A program made the translations under genes and the position numbers. The notes under the pieces were generated by a model. The model was not told where the DNA came from. It made no database searches and saw only the letters and a program-made list of their open reading frames with translations. Below are positions 54,474 to 63,730 of a stretch of 64,000 nucleotides of DNA, one piece after another; the stretch's first letter is position 1; each line of letters begins with the position of its first letter. Source of the DNA: Andreesenia angusta (GTDB lineage: Bacteria > Bacillota > Clostridia > Tissierellales > Gottschalkiaceae); assembly GCF_001855385.1 (NCBI RefSeq), contig NZ_MKIE01000003.1, forward strand, positions 62,001-126,000. Direction: 5' to 3'.

Positions 54474-55424
54474 ATGGATCCATTGACTCATGGAGTTATA
54501 GGCTTAGGAATTGCGGCACTGAGCGGGGAAACGAGTTTGGCTAGTCCAGTTACTATAGGAGCTATAGTGGGGGCGATGTCTCCTGACATAGATATAATAG
54601 CTAAATACTGGGGCGACTACAAGTACTTGAAGCACCACAGAGGACTTACACACTCATTTCCGGCTATAATAGGGCTTTCGCTTGGGATAAGCCTTATACT
54701 GACCATGATTTTTCCAGGGTATTCGTTTCTAGATATATTCCTTTCGACGCTGATGGGAACGGCTTCTCATACTTTCTTTGACGCTTTGAATTCTTACGGA
54801 GTTAGGCCGACGCTGCCTTTCAAAAACAAGAGGTACTCTGCAAGTCTTCTCATGCTCTATGATCCGTTTGTAACCATTATGTCCATAGGGCTGTTCGTTC
54901 TGAATGTAGACAGGGGATACAAGTTTGTGATAGCTCTTGGAGGGCTTTCGATCTACATTGCATATAGATACTTTACAAAGAGAGAGGCTTCGGCTTCAGT
55001 GGCATCTGAGTACGGACTTGGAGCCAAAGACAAGCTACATGTGATGCCCAACTTGACCAACTTCTTCAAATGGGACTTTGTGCTTGAAAAAGGCGAGAAT
55101 AGGGTTGTAGGCAGGATAAACTCTTTGAATGGCAAGATAGTGGAGATAGAAAAGCTGGGAAAAGAGGACAGCGAGCTTATAGAAAAAGCTTATGGCACTG
55201 AGCTAGGGAAGTACTTCGACGAATTCACGTCTTCGATAAACCATGTGAAGATACACAGGCACAATGACGAAGTAGAGCTTCAATTCATAGACCTTAGGTA
55301 CTATATGAAAAACAACTTCATGCACCATGCAACTTTTGTATACGACAGGGAAGCAAATTTAAAAAAGTCGGTATTTAGACCGTACAAATACGATAGGCAG
55401 ATAGTGGTGGAAAGCGCAAGCTAA
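54474..55424 (+). CDS. Membrane-bound metal-dependent hydrolase, YdjM/DUF457 family
   Basis: The 316-residue product begins MDPLTHGVIGLGIAALSG. It carries the family signature residues PDIDII and HHRGLTHSFPA with conserved His and Asp. About four membrane segments fill the N-terminal half, followed by a soluble C-terminal domain of about 130 residues. Members are annotated as inner-membrane hydrolases; some are induced by DNA damage and the physiological substrate is unknown. AGAGGTGAT lies upstream. A TATAAT at 54434-54439 may be the -10 box. Confidence 0.82.
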   Translation: MDPLTHGVIGLGIAALSGETSLASPVTIGAIVGAMSPDIDIIAKYWGDYKYLKHHRGLTHSFPAIIGLSLGISLILTMIFPGYSFLDIFLSTLMGTASHTFFDALNSYGVRPTLPFKNKRYSASLLMLYDPFVTIMSIGLFVLNVDRGYKFVIALGGLSIYIAYRYFTKREASASVASEYGLGAKDKLHVMPNLTNFFKWDFVLEKGENRVVGRINSLNGKIVEIEKLGKEDSELIEKAYGTELGKYFDEFTSSINHVKIHRHNDEVELQFIDLRYYMKNNFMHHATFVYDREANLKKSVFRPYKYDRQIVVESAS

Positions 55425-55449
55425 AGACTCTTTTTAAGGGTCTTTTTTA
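55423..55449 (+). terminator. Intrinsic terminator overlapping the stop codon of the YdjM-like gene
   Basis: AAAGACTC (55423-55430) pairs with GGGTCTTT (55438-55445), one G-U pair, followed by TTTT. Confidence 0.75.
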
Positions 55450-55508
55450 TTTACCGAAAAGTTTTTTTGCTATATACTAAATACTAGACATACTAAGGAG
55501 ATGATTTT

Positions 55509-58187
55509 TTGGCGAGCAAAAAGTTGATGATTATAGATGGAAACAGCCTGATACATAGAGCGTTTTATGCACTGCCACCGTTAAAGACAAAAGAAGGGAT
55601 AGTTACAAACGCTGTGTACGGCTTTCTGAATATGTACTACAAGGTGGTGGAAGAGTACAGGCCGACTCATATAGGGATAGTCTTTGACAAGAAAGGATTG
55701 ACTTTCAGACATAAAGAGTACGAGGACTACAAGGCCGGAAGGGCCAAGATGCCGGATGAGCTTTCGCTTCAGTTTCCTCTCCTAAAGGAGATACTGGGTT
55801 ATATGAATGTGAAGAAGCTGGAGATAGAGGGCTTCGAAGCAGACGATATAGCTGGAACTATGGCTAGTCTGGGGGAGCGCGAAGGGTACGAAGTAGTGCT
55901 TGTGTCTGGGGACAGGGACTATCTTCAGCTAGTCGACGAGAACACTTGCGTTGTGCTTACGAAAAAGGGCATAAGCGATACTGAAGTATACAACGTAGAA
56001 AAGGTGGCCGATGAATATGAACTTACACCGGAGCAGCTGATAGACCTAAAGGGGCTTATGGGTGACAGTTCAGACAATATCCCAGGAGTGCCTGGAGTGG
56101 GTCCGAAGACAGGCATAAAGCTTTTAAAGGAATACGGGTCTGTAGAGAACCTCTACAGCGAGATAGAGAATATGAAGAAGGGAAGCCTCAAAAACAAGCT
56201 AGAGCTCTACAGAAATCAGGCTTACATGAGCAAGATGCTGGCTAGAATAGTCAGAAATGTGCCAGTAGAGACTGAGCTAGACGAGCTGAAGCTTTCAGAG
56301 CCGAACTTAGAGGAGCTCTCCGAGATGTACGACAAGCTGGAATTCAGGTCTCTCCTAGAGAAGATAGGTGGGAAGTCAAGTGCCGAGGAGGTTATGGCCT
56401 TGGCTGAAAAAGTGGAATTTAAAATTATCTCAGGGAAAAAAGAGCTTAAAGGATGCCTAGATTCTTTGAAAAAAGGATTTTACTTTAAATTTGCATATGA
56501 AGAAGTGGGTGGTAAAAAAGAGATCTTGGGAATTAGCCTAGTGTCTGATGATAAGTCATACTTCTATGTCGACTTGGTTGAAGGCGAGCTTGACGAAACC
56601 AGCTTTTTCGAGAGTTTCAAGCCTGTGGCGGAGTCCAAGGACATAGATAAGTACGGATACGACATAAAGGAAGAAGTTATAAGCTGCTTGATGCATGGAG
56701 TAAACCTAGAGGGGATAAGCTATGATGCCATAATAGGCATGTACCTTATAGACCCTTCGGAGGGGTCGTACTCGGCCAAGGGCATCTCTAGGGAGTACTT
56801 GAACGAGGACATACTGGAGATAAAAGACTTGGTCGGAACAGGCAAAAACAAGAAATCTTTAAAGGATATAGAGCTAGAGGAGCGGGCAGAGTTCTTTGTA
56901 AAAGAGATCAAGGTCATATCCGATACGAGGAGCAAGATAGAGTCAACGATATCAGAGCGAGAGATGGACGAGTTGTTTTATGAAGTGGAGCTTCCGCTCG
57001 CCACAGTGCTTGGAGATATGCAGTATAGGGGCTTTAAGGTGGATATAGAGGAGCTTGAGAGGCTGAGAGTCGACTTGGATGGAAAGCTTGAAAAGCTGGT
57101 TTCCGAGATATATGAGATGGCGGAAGGAGAGTTCAACATAAACTCCCCTAAGCAGCTGAGTGAAATACTGTTTGAAAAGCTTGGACTGACACCTGGGAAG
57201 AAGACTAAGACGGGCTACTCCACCAATGCAGAGGTTCTGGAAAAACTCAAGGGAGAGCACGAGATAGTGTCCAAGATACTGGACTACAGGCAGCTTTCAA
57301 AGCTTAAGTCTACCTATATAGATGGCATGGAGTCAGTTGTAGACAGCAGAACCCATAAAGTCCACTCTAACTTCAACCAGACGATAACAAGCACGGGGAG
57401 AATAAGCAGCACAGAGCCAAATCTTCAGAACATACCTATAAGAACTGAAGAGGGAAGAAAGATAAGGAAGCTGTTTACAAGCAAGTCGCCAGAGTACAAG
57501 CTTGTAGACGCAGACTACTCCCAGATAGAGCTCAGGGTACTTGCGCATATATCTGACGACGAGAAGCTCAAAGAGGCGTTTTTCGAGAATACAGATATAC
57601 ACAGCAAGACTGCATCCGAGGTGTTTGGAGTTCCACTAGGGAGCGTTACATCTGAACTCAGAGGGAAGGCCAAGGCTGTGAATTTTGGGATAGTCTATGG
57701 CATAAGCGACTACGGGCTCTCGAGAGACCTGAATATCCCTAGGAAGGAAGCGAAGGAGTATATAGACAACTACTTCAAAAACTATCCAAAGGTAAAGGAG
57801 TACATGGACAGCATAGTCAAAAGTGGAAAGAAAAAGGGTTATGTAGAGACGATACTAAACAGAAGGCGATATATACCGGAGCTTAGCTCTAGAAACTTCA
57901 ATATACGAGGATTCGGAGAGCGGATAGCTATGAACACCCCTATCCAGGGAAGTGCAGCAGACATAATAAAGGTAGCTATGATAGAGGTCTACAGAAAGCT
58001 GAAAGAAAAGAACATGAAGTCAAGGCTCATACTTCAAGTACATGACGAACTCATAGTGGAGGCGCATGTAGACGAGGTGGAAGATGTCAAAAAGCTCCTT
58101 TCGGAGACTATGGAAAATGCAGTCAAGCTTGGAGTGCCTTTGAAAGTGGATATGGAGGTGGGAGACAACTGGTATGAAACAAAATAA
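55509..58187 (+). CDS. polA: DNA polymerase I
   Basis: Pol I fills gaps in repair and removes Okazaki primers. The 892-residue product has an intact 5'-nuclease domain (about 1-290) with FEADDIAG and GDSSDNIPGVPGVGPKTG. The middle domain (about 300-480) lacks the DxE exonuclease motif: the expected position reads FYFKFAYEEVGG, so proofreading is probably lost, as in Bacillus Pol I. The polymerase domain has motif A DADYSQIELRVLAHIS, motif B RGKAKAVNFGIVYG and motif C QVHDELIVEA. TTG start after AAGGAGATG. It overlaps coaE by 14 bases. Confidence 0.95.
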   Translation: MASKKLMIIDGNSLIHRAFYALPPLKTKEGIVTNAVYGFLNMYYKVVEEYRPTHIGIVFDKKGLTFRHKEYEDYKAGRAKMPDELSLQFPLLKEILGYMNVKKLEIEGFEADDIAGTMASLGEREGYEVVLVSGDRDYLQLVDENTCVVLTKKGISDTEVYNVEKVADEYELTPEQLIDLKGLMGDSSDNIPGVPGVGPKTGIKLLKEYGSVENLYSEIENMKKGSLKNKLELYRNQAYMSKMLARIVRNVPVETELDELKLSEPNLEELSEMYDKLEFRSLLEKIGGKSSAEEVMALAEKVEFKIISGKKELKGCLDSLKKGFYFKFAYEEVGGKKEILGISLVSDDKSYFYVDLVEGELDETSFFESFKPVAESKDIDKYGYDIKEEVISCLMHGVNLEGISYDAIIGMYLIDPSEGSYSAKGISREYLNEDILEIKDLVGTGKNKKSLKDIELEERAEFFVKEIKVISDTRSKIESTISEREMDELFYEVELPLATVLGDMQYRGFKVDIEELERLRVDLDGKLEKLVSEIYEMAEGEFNINSPKQLSEILFEKLGLTPGKKTKTGYSTNAEVLEKLKGEHEIVSKILDYRQLSKLKSTYIDGMESVVDSRTHKVHSNFNQTITSTGRISSTEPNLQNIPIRTEEGRKIRKLFTSKSPEYKLVDADYSQIELRVLAHISDDEKLKEAFFENTDIHSKTASEVFGVPLGSVTSELRGKAKAVNFGIVYGISDYGLSRDLNIPRKEAKEYIDNYFKNYPKVKEYMDSIVKSGKKKGYVETILNRRRYIPELSSRNFNIRGFGERIAMNTPIQGSAADIIKVAMIEVYRKLKEKNMKSRLILQVHDELIVEAHVDEVEDVKKLLSETMENAVKLGVPLKVDMEVGDNWYETK

Positions 58188-58779
58188 GCTAGTGGGCATA
58201 ACTGGGGGAATAGGGACAGGGAAGTCTCTAGTGAGCAAGTACCTTTTGAAAAAAGGCTATACGGTGATAGACTTTGACAACATCTCTAGAAATATATATA
58301 GGAGAGACAAGCAGGCTTACTCTGAAATTCTGGAGAAGTTTGGGGAAGGGGTTCTCGACTCTGAAGGTGAAGTTGACAGAAAAAAGCTTGCTGAGATAGT
58401 GTTTAAAGACAGGAAAAAGCTTTCAACTTTAAATAGGATAACGCATAGGCATATATTTGAAGAGGCAAAGGAGTTCATAAGCCTGTCTTCAGACAAAAAT
58501 ATCCTGTTCTTGGATATACCCCTGCTGTATGAAGTAAGAGAAGAGATAGAAAAGTCAGGGATAAGGATAGATGAAGTCTGGTTTGTCTACAGCGACAGGG
58601 AGCTTCAAATAGAGCGCGTTATGAAACGGGACGGCATAGACTATCAGTCTGCAGTCAAAAGAGTAGACGCTCAGATTCCAACAGATGAAAAAATAAAGTA
58701 CGCAGACAAGATAATCTGCAACCTTGGCAATGAAGAAGAGGTATACAGCCAGATAGAGCTGTTTTTAAGACAAAGCTAA
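58174..58779 (+). CDS. coaE: Dephospho-CoA kinase
   Basis: CoaE performs the last step of coenzyme A synthesis, phosphorylating dephospho-CoA. The 201-residue product has the P-loop GITGGIGTGKS (about 8-18), an FDNISRNIY segment and LFLDIPLLYE, all typical. Its start lies within the end of polA, using GGAGGTGGGAG there as ribosome-binding site. The polA-coaE order is common in Clostridia. Confidence 0.95.
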   Translation: MKQNKLVGITGGIGTGKSLVSKYLLKKGYTVIDFDNISRNIYRRDKQAYSEILEKFGEGVLDSEGEVDRKKLAEIVFKDRKKLSTLNRITHRHIFEEAKEFISLSSDKNILFLDIPLLYEVREEIEKSGIRIDEVWFVYSDRELQIERVMKRDGIDYQSAVKRVDAQIPTDEKIKYADKIICNLGNEEEVYSQIELFLRQS

Positions 58780-58793
58780 ATGGAGGAGTTTAT

Positions 58794-59357
58794 TTGAGAT
58801 TGAGTAGAGGAGTCAGAAGAGCTATTTCGCTCCTGGTGCTGTTTTGCATAGTCGCTTTTATGCAGAGAGACAGAATACTTGAGCAGTTTTATCCGCTGGA
58901 GTATGAAGATTCTGTGCTTGAGTATTCAGAGGAATATGGCTTGGAGTCCAGCCTTGTATTTGGAATAATAAAAGTAGAGAGCAAATTCAAGTCGGATGCA
59001 GTTTCAAGAAAAGGGGCTATAGGCCTAATGCAGATAATGCCTGAGACAGGGTGGTGGATAGCGGAGAAGATGGGACTAGAGGATTTTAGAGAAGAAGACT
59101 TGTACGACCATGAGATTAATATAAAGATGGGCAGCTGGTATATGAAGAATCTAGTAGACGAGTTCGGCGGAAATGTGGAAACGGCTGTAGCCGCCTACAA
59201 TGGAGGGAGGGGCAATGTGAAGAAGTGGCTTTCCGACGGCAGATACAGTCAAGACGGCGAAAACCTGTCGGAAATTCCATTCAAGGAGACGAGCGACTAC
59301 GTAGAGCGAGTTATGAAGGCACAGAGTGTCTACCGAGATATATATGAAGGGGAGTAG
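58794..59357 (+). CDS. Lytic transglycosylase (SLT domain)
   Basis: The 187-residue product has an N-terminal signal anchor (about 8-22) and a soluble lytic transglycosylase domain. The catalytic Glu lies in IIKVESKFKSDAVS, followed by GAIGLMQIMPETGWWIA and AVAAYNGGRGNVKKWL. It cleaves peptidoglycan glycan strands outside the membrane. TTG start after GGAGGAG. It follows coaE by 14 bases and precedes the binding-protein gene by 9; this cluster is common in Clostridia. Confidence 0.92.
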   Translation: MRLSRGVRRAISLLVLFCIVAFMQRDRILEQFYPLEYEDSVLEYSEEYGLESSLVFGIIKVESKFKSDAVSRKGAIGLMQIMPETGWWIAEKMGLEDFREEDLYDHEINIKMGSWYMKNLVDEFGGNVETAVAAYNGGRGNVKKWLSDGRYSQDGENLSEIPFKETSDYVERVMKAQSVYRDIYEGE

Positions 59358-59366
59358 TTTAGAGCT

Positions 59367-61079
59367 ATGAGGAAGATAACTGCGTATTTAGTTTTGATTT
59401 TTATGACAATTGCAGTCGTTTCAGGGTGCAGCAAGAGTGAAAACGGAGGAAAAGCGGGCGAAAAGACGGAATACGAAGTAGCCGAAGGAGGGGAGATAAC
59501 ACTACCCCTCACAGGATTTGAAACACTAAATCCTTTTATGAGAAAAAGCCAGAGCAACTACTACTTTGATAGGCTTATATTCGAAGGGCTTTTCAGCACG
59601 GAGAAAAACCTAGACGTAGCTCCTTGTCTGGCTGAAAGCTACACCATGGGAGACGGCGCAAGGTCTATAAATATAGTGCTTAAAGAGAATTTGAAGTTTC
59701 ATGACGGGTCTCCGCTGACATCTGAAGACGTGAAGTTTACAGTCGAAGTGTTGAAAAGCGCAACGTCTGATCCGGAGCAGCTGGAGAAATTGTCTCCGCT
59801 TTATCTTGAGGGCGGTTTGTACGACGTAGGTCGGATATCAGAAGTCAATACAAAGTCGAACAGAGAGGTGGAGATAGTTTTCAGGGATTCGTTTAGCGAC
59901 GCCCCTGAATACCTGACTTTTCCTATAGTCTCTAAAGCCGCTCTAGGCGATGAGAGCAAGGCGCTTGAGTCTGAAGACTACAACGCAGTTGGAACGGGTC
60001 CGTATAAAGTAGAGGCAGTAGACAGTCTCAAGGAAGTGCAGCTTCAGAGGAATGTTGAATACTGGTCGAGCAAGCCCAACATAGAGACGGTGAAGGGCAA
60101 GATACTTGCAGATGAAGAGCTTGCCAAGACTTCCTTTGAAGCCGGAATAGTGCACGCTGTTTCAGATTTAGACTACTTGGAGTGGGAGTCCTTTGCCCAA
60201 AATGACAAGGTTCACATAAACTCTTTTCCATCAAATAGGTATGAGTTTTTAGCATTCAATTTCGGGAAAGACTATTTCCAGGGAGAAGAAGGCAAGTCTA
60301 TGAGAGAAGCTGTGTCTTATGGGATAAATAGAGAGCAGATTTTGAAAAATATCTACTTGGGATATGGGGAGATCGTGGACAGTCCGGTAAATCCTTCGTC
60401 TTGGCTCAGCTTGAAAAGCGATGTCAAGGAAAGCGAAAAGTACAGTGTGGAAAAGTCGCAGGAGATACTGAAGAGCATGGGATATCAGGACAGAGATAAC
60501 GACGGGCTGCTGGAGAATGAAGACGGAGAAAATATAAGCTTCACAATTCTAGCACCCCCTACAAGTCAGGCCAGAATAGACACGGCTAAGTCGATAGCCG
60601 AAAGTCTTAGGAAAATAGGGATAGATGTAGAGGAAGACTATGAAGAAGAGGCTGGAAGTTACGAGACCGAAGAGGAAAGGGAAGCTGACTGGTCTAGGTT
60701 TGAGTCGAAGCTGATGTCTGGGAACTATGACTTAGCTGTAATGGGTTGGGAGATGTCCTACCTTCCAGACCTTTCGTTCGCCTTTCACTCACAGAGTTCA
60801 GAAGGCGGAAACTTTATAGGCTACAGCGACCCAGAGCTGGACAAGCTCATGGATGAAGCAAATCGTGCAAACAGCAGAGAGGCGAAAAAGCAGCTCTACA
60901 TGGAGATACAGAACAGTCTGGCTGAAGAGAAACCCTATGTCTCCATACTGTATACAAATGCAGCGATTATAAATTACAAAAAGATATCAGGGGAGTTCGC
61001 CCCTAACTACATGGACGTCTACAGTGGAATAGAGAACTGGTTTGTGCCAAAAGAATTTCAGAATAAAGAGCAAAAATAA
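59367..61079 (+). CDS. Peptide/oligopeptide ABC transporter substrate-binding lipoprotein
   Basis: The 570-residue product has a lipoprotein signal peptide ending VVSGC (Cys near residue 21). It then forms a family 5 extracellular solute-binding protein with TLNPFMRKSQSNYYFDRLIFEGL split over residues 50-75, NLKFHDGSPLTSEDVKFTVE and the C-terminal DLAVMGWEMSYLPD region. It should capture peptides or similar solutes at the cell surface. No permease or ATPase genes are adjacent, so it is an orphan receptor or uses a shared transporter. No clear Shine-Dalgarno was found beyond GAGCTATGAGG context. Confidence 0.88.
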   Translation: MRKITAYLVLIFMTIAVVSGCSKSENGGKAGEKTEYEVAEGGEITLPLTGFETLNPFMRKSQSNYYFDRLIFEGLFSTEKNLDVAPCLAESYTMGDGARSINIVLKENLKFHDGSPLTSEDVKFTVEVLKSATSDPEQLEKLSPLYLEGGLYDVGRISEVNTKSNREVEIVFRDSFSDAPEYLTFPIVSKAALGDESKALESEDYNAVGTGPYKVEAVDSLKEVQLQRNVEYWSSKPNIETVKGKILADEELAKTSFEAGIVHAVSDLDYLEWESFAQNDKVHINSFPSNRYEFLAFNFGKDYFQGEEGKSMREAVSYGINREQILKNIYLGYGEIVDSPVNPSSWLSLKSDVKESEKYSVEKSQEILKSMGYQDRDNDGLLENEDGENISFTILAPPTSQARIDTAKSIAESLRKIGIDVEEDYEEEAGSYETEEEREADWSRFESKLMSGNYDLAVMGWEMSYLPDLSFAFHSQSSEGGNFIGYSDPELDKLMDEANRANSREAKKQLYMEIQNSLAEEKPYVSILYTNAAIINYKKISGEFAPNYMDVYSGIENWFVPKEFQNKEQK

Positions 61080-61108
61080 TTGACTTTATGGTTTATATGG
61101 TGTAAAAT
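61080..61108 (+). promoter_or_regulatory. Promoter of tRNA-Leu(GAG)
   Basis: TTGACT (61080-61085), a 17-base spacer and TAAAAT (61103-61108). The tRNA begins 19 bases after the -10 box. Confidence 0.78.
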
Positions 61109-61126
61109 GCAACTATAAAGTCAAGA

Positions 61127-61210
61127 GCGGATGTGCTGGAATGGCAGACAGGCACGTTTGAGGGGCGTGTGTCAGTAGACGTATGGGTTCAAGTCCCATC
61201 ATCCGCACCA
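61127..61210 (+). tRNA. tRNA-Leu, anticodon GAG
   Basis: Acceptor GCGGATG (61127-61133) pairs with CATCCGC (61200-61206), followed by A and an encoded CCA. The anticodon stem CACGT/GCGTG encloses loop TTGAGGG, giving anticodon GAG at 61160-61162. A type II variable arm and the T arm ATGGG-TTCAAGT-CCCAT are present. It reads CUU and CUC, and is the tRNA sensed by the leuS T-box specifier CUC. Confidence 0.94.
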
Positions 61211-61222
61211 TAATACTTTTAG

Positions 61223-61258
61223 ATCGATACAGAAGTGCATCTGTATCGATTTTTTTTT
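61223..61258 (+). terminator. Intrinsic terminator of tRNA-Leu(GAG)
   Basis: ATCGATACAG (61223-61232) pairs perfectly with CTGTATCGAT (61241-61250), followed by eight T. Confidence 0.9.
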
Positions 61259-61395
61259 ACCTATGAAGAGTTTCGGACATAAGTAAAAAAATTAGCTAAA
61301 AGTAATTTAAAAAGTAGAATAATTATTCTTTTTTTGATATATTATTAAAAGAGTTATTAAAACTATATTAAGAATTAGAAAAAAGAATTAGCAAA

Positions 61396-61417
61396 AATTT
61401 TTTGGGGCCAAAAAATT
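61396..61417 (+). promoter_or_regulatory. Palindrome upstream of rnfC
   Basis: A 22-base perfect palindrome has arms AATTTTTTGG and CCAAAAAATT around GG. It lies about 25 bases before the rnfC start in a very AT-rich 180-base region. It may be an operator or an RNA hairpin in the rnf leader. A weak promoter (TTGATA at 61334, TAAAAC at 61358, 18-base spacing) lies upstream. Confidence 0.4.
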
Positions 61418-61441
61418 AAAAAAACTAAGAGGTGAGATGGT

Positions 61442-62776
61442 ATGAAGTTGAGTAATTTGACCTTTAAAGGTGGAATACATCCTCCCTATTCAAAGGAGCT
61501 TTCAAAGAAAGCAAGCATAGAACCTTGCATAGTACCTGAGGTTGTTGTGATTCCTTTAAGCCAGCATATAGGAGCGCCTTGCGATCCTATAGTTAAAATA
61601 GGAGAAGCCGTGAAGGTTGGTCAAAAAATAGGAGAGTCAAAATCCTTCGTTTCTGCGCCAGTACATTCAAGTGTTTCAGGAGTTGTGAAGAAAATAGAGG
61701 AAATCGATTCGCCACTCGGAAACAAGACAAAGGCTGTTGTCATAGAATCAGATGGCAAAAATGAAGTGAGTGAAGAAGTAAAGCCTAAAGGCAACTTGGA
61801 GGACCTTTCTCCAGAGGAGATAGTCGAGATAGTAAAAGAAGCCGGAATAACAGGGCAAGGAGGGGCAAGCTTTCCCACTCATGTAAAACTCTCACCCCCG
61901 CCGGATAAAAAGATAGACACCGTCATACTAAATGGAGCAGAGTGTGAGCCTTATCTTACAGCTGACCACAGACTGATGGTGGAAGAAAGCGAAAGCATAG
62001 TTTACGGACTGAAGGCCATAATGAAGGCAGTCGGAGTAAAAAAAGGATATATAGGCATCGAGGACAACAAGCCTGATGCTATAGAGGCTATGATGAAAGC
62101 CTCTGCAAATGAGCCGGAGATAGAGATAGTTTCGCTTGAGACGAAGTACCCTCAAGGTGACGAAAAAAGGCTTATAGACGCGGCAACTAAGAGACAGGTC
62201 CCAGCTGGAGGACTTCCTATGGATGTCGGAGTAATAGTCAACAATGTCGGCACAGCAGACGCCATAGCGAAAGCCATAAAGACAGGAATGCCTCTTGTAG
62301 AGAGAGTCGTGACTATAACAGGAGATGCTGTTGTAACACCTAAAAACCTGATGGTCAAGATAGGTACGTCGTTCAAAGAAGTTGTGGAGCAATGTGGAGG
62401 ATACAAGGAAGGCCTAGGGAAGATAGTCATGGGAGGACCTATGATGGGTAATGCACAATTTACAGACAATGTCCCAGTTGTTAAAGGCACGTCTGGAATA
62501 CTGCTGCTTTCCGAAAAAGAAGTGTCAGCTCCTCCTATGGATCCATGTATGAGATGTGGAAGATGTGTATATGCCTGTCCGGTAAATCTTCAGCCTACAG
62601 CGCTTGAAAAGCTTACTTCTAGAGAGAGATTTGACGAGACTGAGAAATACCATATATGGAGCTGTATAGAGTGTGGAACTTGCTCATACGTATGTCCAGC
62701 AAGAAGACCTCTAGTTCACTCTATTAGAGTTGCTAAAAAAGCACTTTCTGACAAACAGAAGAGAGAAAGTAAATAG
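61442..62776 (+). CDS. rnfC: Rnf complex subunit RnfC
   Basis: RnfC is the peripheral NADH-interacting subunit of the ferredoxin:NAD+ oxidoreductase, which couples electron transfer to Na+ or H+ export. The 444-residue product has the N-terminal Rnf barrel region with HIGAPCDPIVKIGEAVKVGQ, the nucleotide/FMN region with GGASFPTHVKL and NGAECEPYLTADHR, and two 4Fe-4S motifs, MRCGRCVYACPVN and CIECGTCSYVCPARRP. AGAGGTGAG precedes the ATG. The order rnfC-rnfD-rnfG is the clostridial arrangement. Confidence 0.96.
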   Translation: MKLSNLTFKGGIHPPYSKELSKKASIEPCIVPEVVVIPLSQHIGAPCDPIVKIGEAVKVGQKIGESKSFVSAPVHSSVSGVVKKIEEIDSPLGNKTKAVVIESDGKNEVSEEVKPKGNLEDLSPEEIVEIVKEAGITGQGGASFPTHVKLSPPPDKKIDTVILNGAECEPYLTADHRLMVEESESIVYGLKAIMKAVGVKKGYIGIEDNKPDAIEAMMKASANEPEIEIVSLETKYPQGDEKRLIDAATKRQVPAGGLPMDVGVIVNNVGTADAIAKAIKTGMPLVERVVTITGDAVVTPKNLMVKIGTSFKEVVEQCGGYKEGLGKIVMGGPMMGNAQFTDNVPVVKGTSGILLLSEKEVSAPPMDPCMRCGRCVYACPVNLQPTALEKLTSRERFDETEKYHIWSCIECGTCSYVCPARRPLVHSIRVAKKALSDKQKRESK

Positions 62777-62787
62777 GAGGGATAAAA

Positions 62788-63729
62788 ATGCAAGAGAGAT
62801 TACTGCTTACGTCTTCGCCTCACATAGGCACTAAAGACACAGTATCTAGAGTCATGCTCGACGTAATAATAGCATTGCTTCCAGCTACAATGGGAAGCAT
62901 ATACTTCTTCGGGCTGCCAGCTTTTAAACTAATTATGGTGTCTGTAATAGCGGCGGTGGCGACAGAGGCAATTATACAGAAGTTGACTAAAAAAACTATA
63001 ACTATAAAAGACTGCAGTGCAGCACTTACAGGACTGCTTTTAGCCATGAACATTCCGCCTGCGGCGCCTTGGTGGATCGCAGCTGTAGGATCTGCATTTG
63101 CGATAGGTATAGCGAAGCAGGCTTTCGGAGGACTTGGACAGAACTTTATAAACCCAGCGCTTGCGGGAAGGGCAATGCTTATGGCTTCTTGGCCTGTGAT
63201 AATGACGACTTGGAGCGCTCCGGGAGCGGACGCAGTTGCAACTGTTACTCCACTTGCCCTGCTTAAGCCAGGAAGTGAAGCTACAGGAGAGCTACCTTCT
63301 CTTATGGATGCATTTGTGGGGAATATAGGAGGATGTCTAGGAGAGACTTCAGCACTACTGCTTTTAATAGGAGCGGCTTACCTCTTCTACAGAAGAGTTA
63401 TAAGCTGGAGAATACCTTTCACTTATATAGCTACAGTAGCTGTTATAACACTTGTGGCTAGTGGTGGAGACTTTACGAATATGCTATACCACCTGTTTAC
63501 GGGAGGACTTATGATAGGAGCTTTCTTCATGGCTACAGACTACTCTTCGTCGCCTATAACAGTTAAAGGTCAGATAATATTTGGAATAGGAGCAGGGGTT
63601 ATCACATCGGTGATAAGGCTTTACGGTGGATATCCTGAAGGAGTTTCATACTCTATATTACTTATGAACTTAGCGGCTCCTATAATAGAGAAATACACTA
63701 GTCCAAAGTTATTTGGGGAGGTGAAGTAA
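62788..63729 (+). CDS. rnfD: Rnf complex subunit RnfD
   Basis: RnfD is a multi-pass membrane subunit with covalently bound FMN. The 313-residue product begins MQERLLLTSSPHIGTKDTVS and contains about nine to ten hydrophobic segments. The loop with GADAVATVTPLALL is where other RnfD/NqrB proteins carry the flavinylated threonine, so one of these Thr residues is the likely site. GGAGGG precedes the ATG. It begins 12 bases after rnfC. Confidence 0.95.
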   Translation: MQERLLLTSSPHIGTKDTVSRVMLDVIIALLPATMGSIYFFGLPAFKLIMVSVIAAVATEAIIQKLTKKTITIKDCSAALTGLLLAMNIPPAAPWWIAAVGSAFAIGIAKQAFGGLGQNFINPALAGRAMLMASWPVIMTTWSAPGADAVATVTPLALLKPGSEATGELPSLMDAFVGNIGGCLGETSALLLLIGAAYLFYRRVISWRIPFTYIATVAVITLVASGGDFTNMLYHLFTGGLMIGAFFMATDYSSSPITVKGQIIFGIGAGVITSVIRLYGGYPEGVSYSILLMNLAAPIIEKYTSPKLFGEVK

Positions 63730-63730
63730 G

